The notes under the pieces were generated by a model. That model was not told the DNA's origin and did no database searches. It worked only from the letters and a program-made list of their open reading frames with translations. DNA of 64,000 bases from Hetaerina americana (taxonomy: Eukaryota; Arthropoda; Insecta; Odonata; Calopterygidae), in contig JAKTNV010000023.1 in NCBI GenBank assembly GCA_022747635.1, positions 2,626,848 to 2,690,847 of the forward strand, read 5' to 3'. Of the stretch, positions 11,901 through 21,900 are shown one piece after another (the stretch's first letter is position 1; each line of letters begins with the position of its first letter). The position numbers and the translations under genes were made by a program.

Positions 11901-14900
11901 TTGATTGTTGTCAATGTCACAGTCATACACAGAATTGCTTAAAAATGGTTGGAGACAGTGTCACTCCCAATGAGATTGCCCTCATTAAATAGCAAAATGA
12001 ACTATAGCTGCTCATGAAAAATGTGAAATTAATTTTTTGTGAAGTGTAGTATCTTTCCATGCAGTTAGATGAACAGTTCTGTTCAGTACAGAGCCCCTTA
12101 AATATTTACTATTATCCCATTTGAGGTTTCCTGGTTTTTGTAGTTTGCTCATATTGGTCATGCATTGATCATTTTGAATGCATTTAAATAAAATATCCTA
12201 CTTATTATCAATGTCAGCCTATAATGACTAAAATTTTCTGCCATTAACAAATATTGAACGGTACATGTAAATTGTTGTGGTTGCAAATTTAGGTTAATTT
12301 CGAGAGAAAATATTCCTTGATGAATGGGTTTTCACTGTTGCTGAAAATGGTATGACACTTAAAGGGACTGGAAACTGCCATCAATGTGTATGGGACTGCG
12401 GACATGATTCCCAGAGAGAGAGAATGAACACTCGGTCTCAAAACTTTTTTCTGTCACATTCCTGCTTCACCAAGGTCATATTTGAAATGGTTGGTTGGGT
12501 AATCACTTCAAAAACCGCAATCTTTCTTTTTCCAAATAAGCTTTCCTAAGGGTCTTTGGGTGTGTTTCCATTAATTTTGGAATTGAAGTTAAGAGAAATT
12601 ATCCTCTTTTGTCAAACAGATTGCTAGAGATTTACTCACCTATAGTGAACTCTTCTGTTGCCCATTGAAGATTCAAGTTCATTCTTTTCTGTCATAGTAA
12701 ATGATTTCATTGTTATCTCGGTCTTTTGTACTAGCATTTGATTGTGAGCTCTCCACTATTGTTCTGCTTTTGGCAGTTTCTAAAATCCTCCTTAAAGTAG
12801 TTAAATAATTTTGCCCCATGCTTTTAAGATTCCTCAGTCAACCATGTATCCATTATAAAACAGATTTCAATTCAGTATATTGATCTCTTTAAGGAATAAA
12901 GCTACTGATGTTGGTGTTGATAAGCTGTTTGGAATCATTGCCCTTCTCCTGATGTATATTTACTTAATCATATGCTTTAACTCCTGTTTTCCTTGAGTGG
13001 TCATTTTTATGCTTAATTAAGTAATGCTAGTAAATAGTGTTTGGACAAGAATTACCCTTTCCTTCCAGGATGCAATGTCTTCATTTGCCACTTCAACTAC
13101 GCAGCTCAAGGTTTAAATGCCAAAATTTTGGCGATAATAGATTCTCTCGCATACATTTTGGTTGTCGACATAATGTGATTCCTGAAAATGTTGGCATCTA
13201 AATAAAAGGCTGAAATGAAGACGCTTATCCAATTGGCGATACTTCATATGAGACCCTGAATTAATGGCACAGGTTTGTCTCTGCAGGTGGGAAAACGACG
13301 AGGGGGCAAAGTCCTGCCCACAGGTGTAGTGAAGAAGCAGCGGAAGGATGACCCTGTTAAAGAGGTGATTATGTCTTAGTGCATCTTTCAACCTTAAAAT
13401 TAGTCAATACATATAAATTTGTATCTATTGTACCTCAGTGAAACTTAATAATGGCAAAGTGCAAATCTCAGTTAAAAGAGCTTATACCTGAATGAGGGGA
13501 AATATTTGCATGTTTACATTGGGACTAGTATCAAACTTGTAAATCCGTTAAAAAGTGGGGAAAATATTTTTTTTTGAAGAATACAGAAGTAGCCTTGAGA
13601 GTGAATCATGCCCTGGTCACCTATAAGCAAGCAAGGTGTGAGTAGATTTTTCGTTGGTTTTGGAATTAATTCTATCTCCAAGTATCCAGAATGGAGAGAT
13701 TGAGGCATTTTTTAACGTATGATAATACAGCAAGTGCAAAACTATGGAACTCCTTACCCAGGCAAATGCAGGAATATGAAGCATGGATCAAGCATCCAGT
13801 GCAGGGTCTTAAACCTGATTGTGATAAGTGTGTGTTAAAATGCAGAAACTGAAATATTCCTACTGTTCTTGAGTAGGCTTTGTTTTGTTAGCAATGGGTT
13901 CACTAGTTTCCTGCTAGCAAATGAGGGATGAGAGATGGCTGTCAATTGTTGCTGAGCACACACAGTTGGAGAGCTGTTGCTAGGGAAAGGCATCCATGTA
14001 ATATCTATGCAAGCATGAATTATATTTACATGTTGCCATATTAGGATTTTTCAAATTGCTGTTGCCTACTGATAATATGCCAAGGTGAAAATTTAGTCCC
14101 ATGGTTTGTTTACCTTACAGGCTTTACCGATGTATAGAAAACCCAAGATTTGGGCTCTCGGGTCAATTCCATAAGATCTCATCTTGTGCATTGCCTCCTA
14201 TTGGCATCCACTATTAATGCCCTAGTACCTGACATCCAATTATTAAATCCGATAATTATACCGCAAGCACATGGGTTGCTATAACTGTATTTACAGTACC
14301 CAGCTACTGATTTTTAGTACTATTTTTTGGATATCTGGGAGTTAGGCACAGTGAACCAGCAATCCATTGAGCATTGGGAAAAAACTTTTAAAAATCCTGG
14401 AATTGAGTGGTCACACTTGTAAATTTGGAGAATTATGATTTATACAGGGAAATGCAAGGTGGATATATGAGATAAAAGAGCATTTAAATTACTTGATTGA
14501 TTAGATTAACTTTTAGTTATTACCTGTAAGTTAATTATAGGATAATCAATTATTTAGACCTGTGAAAAATTTGATTAATTTTTGTGAGTGTCCATACAGG
14601 TCAGGGTTCTCAGGAGAGATGTCAACTTAAGATTTGCTCAGCGTTGTTTCAAGGAGTAACGGGCTAGGAACACTTTTCGCCAGGCTTGCGGAGCTTATTC
14701 TTAACCCTAGAGCTTTGAAGTTTCGGTGGGGCATATTCAGGCTTCAAAAAATTCTTAATAGATGTAATTGTAGACGGTTGAAATGATACCGTATAGATCT
14801 CTCTCTGAAGTTCATGATATTGTGTATTATATTTTTTGGGATCACTCTTTGTTTTCTTCATTAATTACCATTAAAAATGTCAGTTTTTAAATGTATTATT

Positions 14901-16678
14901 TAGTATGCAACAGTAAAACAGAGTGGTAATCACTATTTTCTTCTCTGAGAGAGAACACCATGGTAGATACTATGGTATTTGCTGCTGTTTATTTACTGCA
15001 CAATGGAACGTGATTTTTTCTATAAATCTTTGTCCCTATTTATATTTTCCTGTGTTATGGAGTAGATGTAAAATTAGTTTTTCATATTTCTCTGCTAAAT
15101 ATTTCATAACAATAATACTAGGGTCTGAATGACTTGAATGCATTTCAAACTATTCTTTCCTTTTGTTTTTAATGGTTATATCTTGAGGCAATATTGTTTC
15201 ATGTCAGGATCCTGATGACTACCTGTTCAAAGCCAAAGTGAACTTGCATTAGTAGTCATTTTGTATTTCTACTTTCTTAATCATAGCCTTTGAAAAGTGC
15301 TAAAGGTTTTATTACATGTTCAAAATGCCCTTAGCTTTGTGAAAAAAGTCTGAAGCTTCAACCTAGAACTCAAAAAACCGATGAAGCTAGGTTATCTGTC
15401 TACCTAATGGTAGGTTATTATTTCATTGGACCTTCAAAATGTTGAAGCAACTCATTTTAAATATTTATCCATGACTTAATGTTTTGGGGGAAACCCAAAT
15501 ACATGAAATGCCAAGTTAACCATTGGTCTATGTCGGGAAAATGAGATAGAACAAATAGTAGGGTATAAACCATGAAAAAATTATTTTTTTTATCCCCAAA
15601 AACTTGAAATCTGAAACCATTTAATCATTGACCACCCCGAGAACCATGGAAATATTCTGTTGGCATACCACGTTTAAGTTCATCCCATGTTATTCTAATT
15701 TCCTGTTTATTTGGAGTTCCTTCCTACTATATTCTACGTGATGTTGTCACTTAACCAAGTTATCTGTTGAGTTAATATATCTCTGAATTAAATTATTTGC
15801 TCTTCTGGCTGAAAGGAAAATATTTTCATGGTACTCTTTTTTTGATATGATGAAAAATCTTCTGCGAAGCGAAATGAGAACTATGCAATGATGCCTAAAT
15901 TCCACACCAGTGTAAACATTGTGTGTGAAGCTTGACATTCCACTTATAAATATGCATTTAGTGAATTATTTTGAAAAGGAAGAACTCCTAAATGCCAGCT
16001 TAAATTGCATTAGGTATACTTTGAAAGAAGTAGATTGGCCCTCAATTAGTAAGTTTTGAAATGTTGTATTTTATGCACTTAATTGAATATTTTGAAAAGG
16101 AATGAATGACATTTAACATTATTTCACCAAAACACATAAATCAGCCTTGGGGTTGACCAAAAGGGGTGAGGAGTAGAGCTCAACTTATGATTGTACCTTC
16201 AGCATATAAAATTTACATATTCCAGTAGTGGTCACTTTCTTTCCATGTTTCACCTTGAGTATACTGGAACGATGATTCCAGAAAAGGCATATTTACCGAT
16301 GAACTATCATTAAATTAATGTTGCATTTGATGTATCAGTATATTTTTGTTATCATATTAATGTGGAGGGACTTACCTTAGAATTAGACAAAAATGACTTT
16401 CAGAAAAGCCTCTTGACTGATATTTTTTGTAATTTAAATGACCTTACAGATCAGTTGTTTCATAAGTTAAGAGATGTTACCTTAATACTTTTTTGTCCCT
16501 TTTTGATCTTCATAGTTATTTATTCTTGGTTGTTCAGTTTGTAACTAATGAGCTTTGTTCTCATTTTTTATAGAGTGGCTGTCCTAAGGATGCCTGGTCT
16601 CAATACATGGAAGAGGTTCGTAAATATAAGGAGCTTTCTTGTGAGGAAGAAGGGAAAACAAGACCTCTAGTGAAATAG
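5618..16678 (+). CDS. TRIR: TRIR homologue (telomerase RNA component interacting RNase), three exons
   Basis: The spliced CDS joins 5618-5959, 13287-13364 and 16574-16678 and encodes 174 residues, against about 176 in human TRIR/C19orf43. Order of blocks: an acidic and Ser-rich N-terminus; the conserved NIFKNDGSFLKMF block (about residues 33-45; human has NLFANDGSFLELF); a Pro/Ser-rich low-complexity linker; MSFVGKRRGG across the exon 1/2 border; and a C-terminal block with DAWSQYMEEVRKYK ending in KTRPLVK, the family's hallmark end. Human TRIR is reported to be a 3'-5' exoribonuclease that binds telomerase RNA. Most insects use other telomere arrangements, so the role here may be general RNA trimming. 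Both introns are phase 0 with GT-AG borders. The start ATG has A at -3 and G at +4. No frame damage is seen. Homology is from recalled human protein, not a search. Confidence 0.93.
7991..8137 (+). repeat. foldback repeat with hammerhead-like core
   Basis: Arms at 7991-8052 and 8076-8137 are 62 nt each and inverted, with only a few mismatches around the AT-rich middle. They enclose a 23-nt core. The core, with the arm ends, reads CAGATGATGG, a small hairpin, then CGAAACCTG. This is one base away from the CTGATGA ... GAAA framework of hammerhead ribozymes, with an extra T before stem II. A full transcript would form a very long hairpin. It is likely a foldback derivative of a PLE terminus. Confidence 0.7.
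8330..9345 (+). mobile_element. decayed RTE-like retrotransposon, reverse transcriptase part
   Basis: Frame-broken + strand translation tracks the reverse transcriptase at 25344-26879. DAIAGVR near 8375 matches DAIAVMR. CFENFKKAFDGANW near 8430-8475 matches CFVDFEKAFDRVNW. The SQTAQVRVG-like segment lies near 8550. The end KGGRMYVQLK near 9300-9330 matches KGGRKYSEMK. It has many stops and frameshifts. This copy looks as old as the one at 370-1560 and older than those at 25 and 33 kb. Confidence 0.75.
10194..10252 (-). repeat. hammerhead-like motif with partial duplication
   Basis: The minus strand at 10226-10194 reads ACCTGATGATG, a 4-bp stem with loop TTGA, then TTGAAACCGGT. It carries the full CTGATGA box and a GAAACC box. 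An adjacent direct repeat of about 20 bp (ending at 10252) duplicates part of the CATCAGGTACC segment. Minus-strand downstream sequence (ATAAAGGACAGTGGAAAGT) resembles the flank of the foldback at 7991-8137. Confidence 0.6.
10605..10830 (+). mobile_element. tRNA-derived SINE, family 1, + orientation
   Basis: The head has a tRNA-like segment (GGTAGAGCATTGGAC and a B-box-like GGGCTCAATTCC). The body (GGTACCAGATCTTCCTGGGA, then a CAGGGAAAG segment, ending TAGAGCTTAGTATTGG) matches the reverse complements of the elements at 27991-28276 and 55511-55798. It is diverged relative to those. Confidence 0.75.
10870..11235. repeat. tRNA-like SINE fragments
   Basis: Two short tRNA-like pieces. On the minus strand near 10975-10890 there is a GAGCATTGGCC... 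GTGGTTCAAGT pattern. On the plus strand near 11160-11235, TAGCTCAAGTGGTTAAGAGC is followed by CACAGTTCATGTCTC. Both have A- and B-box-like spacing but cannot fold as complete tRNAs, so they are SINE remnants and not tRNA genes. Confidence 0.45.
11240..11272. repeat. TA/TATG microsatellite
   Basis: Imperfect (TA)n with interspersed TGTA units directly after a tRNA-like SINE fragment, possibly grown from the SINE tail. Confidence 0.85.
13287..13364 (+). CDS. TRIR: TRIR exon 2
   Basis: 26 codons between the acceptor TTTGTCTCTGCAG and the donor GTGATT. It encodes VGKRRGGKVLPTGVVKKQ and a short Lys/Asp-rich end, matching the human GKRRGGNKLALKTGIVAKKQ region. It is too short to be found without homology. 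Phase is 0 on both sides. Confidence 0.93.
13365..16573 (+). other. TRIR intron 2 (3.2 kb)
   Basis: GT-AG intron. Apart from an unidentified minus-strand ORF at 14664-14861, I see no exon or recognised repeat. Confidence 0.85.
14664..14861 (-). CDS. unidentified 65-aa ORF inside TRIR intron 2
   Basis: ATG-initiated ORF rich in Lys/Pro (it ends KLRKPGEKCS) with less biased composition than typical chance ORFs here. No family was recognised, and no acceptor or donor structure was proven. It may be a fragment of a retrocopy, an exon of a nested gene, or chance. Confidence 0.2.
   Translation of the reverse strand: MKKTKSDPKKYNTQYHELQREIYTVSFQPSTITSIKNFLKPEYAPPKLQSSRVKNKLRKPGEKCS
16574..16678 (+). 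CDS. TRIR: TRIR exon 3 (terminal)
   Basis: 34 codons plus TAG after the acceptor TTTTTTATAG. It encodes DAWSQYMEEVRKYK, an acidic stretch, then KTRPLVK-stop, identical in its last residues to the human end. A polyadenylation signal AATAAA follows at 16906-16911. Confidence 0.94.
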   Translation, partial: SGCPKDAWSQYMEEVRKYKELSCEEEGKTRPLVK

Positions 16679-16905
16679 TTCTTCCAATTAAAGTATTTTC
16701 TAACATCAATGTCGTATAATTTGTTTTTATTACACTTTACTGATATCGCCATTGAAAAACGAAATTGTGATGTACTGGACCTCATTATAACTTAGGATAT
16801 AACACCAATCAGTGATACTCCAAAGCTTTTTTGAGCTTGACCAGATGACTTTACTGTTTAGGTTGGTGATCCATCTGGATTATTGATATCATTAATATTG
16901 TTTTA

Positions 16906-16911
16906 AATAAA
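16906..16911 (+). promoter_or_regulatory. polyadenylation signal of TRIR
   Basis: AATAAA 228 bp after the TRIR stop codon, implying a 3' UTR of roughly 250 nt. An ATTAAA at 16687-16692 lies only 9 nt after the stop and is less likely to be used. Confidence 0.5.
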
Positions 16912-18739
16912 TCATGTGGTGAAACCTTCCCTCAGCTCCAATATTTTAGTTACCATTTCTTGTAAATCATAAGAATAATGTTTGTGTTTATTTGCACGGT
17001 AAATGACTTATAAAATAGTGTTTTGGCCTCAGGAGTATAAATAGGTACAGTCCATTTGTGATAACCTGGCTGACACTTAGTAGTTCACTGCACTGGTGGG
17101 TTCAGTCTCTCCAGGATGTTGGGGAAAGAAATACTTACTTGGAGAAGAGACATGAGCCAACAGCAATTTGAAGAAGTTAAATTCGCTCTCACCTCACACA
17201 ACATTTATCACATAGTCCCTCCCTCTCAAAGTTAAAATGAGAATTTTAAAAATGCTGCTTGTTTATTGATGATTGCATTTGTGAAATTAAGAATGGCAAT
17301 TACTTGAAAAGGAATCACAGTCGCAGTATGAAGTAAAAATTGTCCAAGTCTTACAAGTAATCATGGTAATAATATGTCATACATACTTAAAGTTTGAACA
17401 GTTATTTGCCATTATTTTCCTTGTATGATGCACATTGTTTCTGTGAAAATTTTGCAGAAAGTTAGCTTGTATTATACATAGTAACTAACTGGCAGTGTTT
17501 TTTCATAGGCTAAAAGTAGATAGTTTTATATGGATTTAGATTAGAAATGTTAAAAGAAAATTTTGGTGTGATTTTTAGATAAAAAATTTCTTTCATTTTG
17601 ATCCAACATAGATGGAAATAATGCCCATTGTATTCTTCCAGAGTCTGTGGCTAGTCACAGGATGGTGTGTATTTTTTTAGCAATAATTGGTAGAACTTAA
17701 TTCTAAGCCATGACATGATTCTGTGATTCACAAATATATTATTTGCATTGCGATCATTCAAGTAATTGAGTACTAGTGTCTTTTTATGCACTGCCCACTT
17801 CACTGAAGATTTCTGGCGACTGGACCATGAATACCCTGCTGCTAATGTGGCATGGTTCAGGGATAATGAGGCAGAAATGGAAAGCCGTGGGGATTTAGCC
17901 AGTATAGCCTTGTTTTTTGTGGTTTTCATAGTTATTTTCATTGTACTCCTGTGCCTTTGTTGATATACTTTAAATATTCAAATATTTTTATGACGTCTGG
18001 AGTTGTTAATGATTGCACATTACTGCATTAAAATTGAATTGGCATTAGTCAATTCTTTGTAATAAATGAAATGAATACTGCTAACTATGTCATAATCTCA
18101 CTGTCAGTCTTGAAGTCCAATATCCAAAAACTGCATGAGAGTCTGACTTGAATAGTGCAGGTGCCATCATTTTTTTCTAATACCATAGCCTAGGTATCCT
18201 TCTATCTAGCAAAGGCAAAGGGACTAGGAGTTTCCAATGGGGGACCTTCCCATATCCCTCAATCCATTCTTTCTTGGTTGTATAATGCAGCATGTGGGTA
18301 TCATTTCCATTACTGACAGAGAAACGTTTTGCGAGTTCTATAGTACCCATTTCCCAGGAGATTTCTGGCAACTTGGCTACAGTATGATCATCCTGCGTGT
18401 TAAGACAGGATGATGAGGGGTGGAATAGAAAACCCCAGAGCCTCAGCAAGCATAAAACTATATTACTTAAGTCATTTCAGTGAAAGTAACATGAATGACA
18501 GAATGGAAAAATCAATGTGCTAAAATCAGCCTTTCTTAATGAAACTCTTTGTGTGCTTATGTTATAGGGTAACCCATAGCTTAGTCAGCAAATTATAGGG
18601 ATACTGAAAGGAAGATAATGTGTATGAACCTACAATGCAGAGATCGAGTCATAGGCACTCAAAATTGGTTAAGAAAGACAAATGAGCTTGGAGTAAGGAA
18701 TGTTACCTCCACTCTCAGAACATCGTGTCAGGGAATTAG
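16912..18739. other. unassigned interval downstream of TRIR
   Basis: Apart from the ORF candidate at 17766-17963, no gene or recognised repeat was seen. Confidence 0.5.
17766..17963 (+). CDS. unidentified terminal-exon candidate with C-terminal membrane anchor
   Basis: An open frame follows an in-frame TAA and has no good upstream ATG, so if real it is a 3' exon. Acceptor-like AGs lie at 17776 and about 17809. The translation has a polar, Trp-containing part (FWRLDHEYPAANVAWFRDNE) and then a strongly hydrophobic C-terminal run of about 20 residues ending VLLCLC-stop, like a tail anchor. An AATAAA sits at 18061-18066. No upstream exon or family was recognised. It might be an alternative 3' exon, a separate small membrane protein gene, or chance. 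Confidence 0.35.
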   Translation: MSTSVFLCTAHFTEDFWRLDHEYPAANVAWFRDNEAEMESRGDLASIALFFVVFIVIFIVLLCLC

Positions 18740-18990
18740 ATTGGGTTGATGGATGGGTGTGTGAATGTATGCACTGGCTTCCAACCCGGAGGTCTGGATT
18801 TGAATCCCATTGGTCTGTTGGATGTGGAATTTCATTGTTTACTCTTTAACACTTTTATTAAGAGTAGTCTAATGCTGATGTCAGATTTCTTTCCAATAGT
18901 TGCCCAATTCCTGAAAATTGTAGCTCCTCCAAATTGCCCACCTTATTCATACTGATGCAAATTACCTCAGTTGATGGTCACCTCCGTGAA
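18740..18990 (+). mobile_element. diverged tRNA-derived SINE, family 2
   Basis: The head has a tRNA-like region with GGATTTGAATCCC as a B box. The end (CAAATTACCTCAGTTGATGG then TCACCTCC) matches the end of the element at 51940-52205 (CAAATGACCTCAGCTGTCAG then TCGCCTCC). The middle is heavily diverged. Confidence 0.55.
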
Positions 18991-21900
18991 AATTCAGCAT
19001 AGAGATGAAGATGATGAAGGGAGTTAGTTAGGGAAATGGCTGTGAGTGGTAATAATAATTAAAGTAACAGCTACTGTAACACTCCCAAGAAAGTGTGAAG
19101 GGTGTACTGCCAGCAGAAAGGTTGAAAACGTAGTACATATTATTTGGAAAGTGAAAAGCAAGAGTTTCGTAAGAATTGAATGAAATGATGCTCAGTTAAT
19201 TAATAGAATGAGGCAATTGTTACAATCAAAGGATATTCTTGTTTAGCTAATGATTGATCAAAGTGTGACAACATGATATTTGTTGAAAACCAGATATTTA
19301 TGTAGAAAATAGCTGGTTTTATGAAAAGGCAGAATACGACAACATTTTTTCTTTATTTTTTTTCATAAACCAAAATTATATGTTAAATAAAAAATGCAGA
19401 TATTTAATCTGTGAGGGAATCTGATTGCAAATCATGAACTTATACAATTTGAAGTATGGCATTATATGCTGAAATGTGATACCCGTATAATTTCTCATTG
19501 CACATTCTTATATATTGTTACTTCTGCTAGTCAGATTTTTATATGATTGTAAACTAAATAAACTGCTTAGGTGAAGTCGCAGCAATAACTACTGGGTCTA
19601 AAGTTTAAGTTGCAAACAATCAAAAAAAATTCAAATGAAGGATTTCACTGTTAAGAAATCAGTTCTAGTGTTGATTGGTGTAATGTGCCTGCAGATATTT
19701 CTAAGTAAGATTCTTGTGATGAAGTAGAGACATTTATTTTAACTGTTCAGATAGGCTAATGAAAAGGCAACATATAATGATAAAAAAGTGTGCTTACAGG
19801 CTTTGCAAAAGTGGCGCAAGATAAATATAAAAATGAATTAATAAAATGTGCAATGAAAGTATGAAAAAATGAGAATGAGGTGTGTCTTGTGTGAATGCAA
19901 TTTGTGTAAAAATGTTTCTCTTTGAACTCCTGCATAATAGCTACTCAATTTGTTAGTGGTACAGGTTTAAGTAAAGATTATGGCCATTTAATTATCCAAT
20001 TGCAAGCAAATATGATGGATGAAAAAGTTATTTTCATGTAGAATTTATAATAATGATATTTACTTGTGATTTAGGTAATATAGATGTGGAATTTTTGGGA
20101 AATGGGCTCTAACAGTGACAATGACATAAATCACCGATAGGTCACTTAATATCTTGAAAGATGCAGCCTCAAGAGTGACTTTAAATTTTTCATGTCGTCA
20201 CTCTGGGTTAACACACTTGTATTTGCCATTTTGGTAATCAACTTAAGGTCTTCATTAATTGCTTGCTACCTCTTATACATTGCTCATTACATCAGTAAAA
20301 TATCGTGTGGCCTTTTTCTATTTCTTATAGTTGATAAATAATTGTGATTATTTATAGAAAACAGGAGTAAAAATGACCTTGGCTATAAAGTCGTTTGAAA
20401 TTCCTCAATGAACGATGCAAGGAAACTGGCATTTGTTATGATTATTCTATCCTTGCATCTCATAAGTAGGTATCCAAAATTACATAAATTATTTCCTTTT
20501 TATATCAGTGTAATTGACTCTTGAATATAATTTGGTGTTTTCTTCAGAACCAATCTGCTAGCCATATTCATGGATGCACGTTTTGAAGTAACTTTGCAGT
20601 GAATGTATTTTATCAGTCATGGCCATAATTACCTCGATAGCTAGATGTGTGATCTTATAAGCTAATATCTTGTAGGTGTTATAACCGCTTCTCTTAAAGA
20701 GAAAATTCTAAATCATGGCTCATACTCTTTCTGTGTTTGGTATTACATGTGCCTAAAACTTACACCATTACTAATGTTTTAGTGGTGTAAGGATTCAGCA
20801 TTTTATGAAATTTAGCATGCGCAAAACTGGTTTTCAAAAATTTTAATTAATATATTTTGGTGTGATTAAAATTCATTAGAATTTTCCTTAATTTTACTTA
20901 GAAATTAAACACATTGAAACGTCACGCACCCTTACTTATTAGGAATGGGAATAAAAACATTTCCACATTTTTCTGAACACACTGGCACAACTCAATGAGT
21001 GTGTATTAAATTGGAAAATTACAGTGTCTTGAATGTGTTTGAGTGGTATCCTTAATTACCTCGCAACCACACAGCTGTGCTGAGAGTAATTTTCGAGTGA
21101 CCTCAAATGAGTACTGGAAGGAGTAGGTCAAAATGACCGACTCTCACCCAGATACTCTGCCTTAATGACTAAGGAAAAGGAGGAGTTTGAATTGAGTGCA
21201 CTTAGCATTGGCCTTACATTGGACCGAGTGACCTCTCGACTTCCCTTGTAGCCCCTTCATCACGATGAGCCTTATTCTGTGACACTGGTGGCCATACCTG
21301 TGAGGGGAGCATGGTAATGAGACGTGTGGACAAAGGGGTCCTTTTTTGGTGCCTCCCATCCACCTCCCCTGGATCCCAGGGTCACCTTTCACCCTCCATG
21401 AAAAAATTCAGCCAAGAGATCAAGGGAATTGGGGATATGTCGGAGAGTGTTAGAAGTAGTAATAATAAAATATCTCAATTGAGCGGAGATAGAGACCATA
21501 TATTCCCTTCTTCCACCCAGCCCCTAAGCGGAGAAAACTTGAGGAGTGAGGTAGCTAACAGGATCATGTGATATTTGATTGCCCATGTAAATGTATTAAT
21601 AACTTGATTTCATGTGTATGATTGATAACAAGAAAGTAATGTGGTAAATGCCTTCCAAGGGTTCTGCGGCATTAACGCTGGAATCAATGTCCCATTATAC
21701 ATCCTAACCATTCATCACTGGCTTTGCAGTTTCTCTTTCCAAAAGCCATCTTCATAGTGACTGAAGTGATTTAGTGCGATTGTGCACATAAGAAACATCC
21801 AGAAGAGCATTGTTATGTTTTTTCATACAAATTATTTTCTCTTCAGTATTATTTTATTTCTTATTTTGGAAGAGGGAATCGAAGTCATGTCTTATCATTT

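Larger units (their letters stand above)
5960..13286 (+). other. TRIR intron 1 (7.3 kb)
   Basis: GT-AG intron. It contains a foldback repeat at 7991-8137, an RTE reverse-transcriptase remnant at 8330-9345, a hammerhead-like motif at 10194-10226, and SINE pieces at 10605-11235. I see nothing interpretable in 5960-7990 or 11275-13286 beyond AT-rich unique-looking DNA. Confidence 0.85.
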
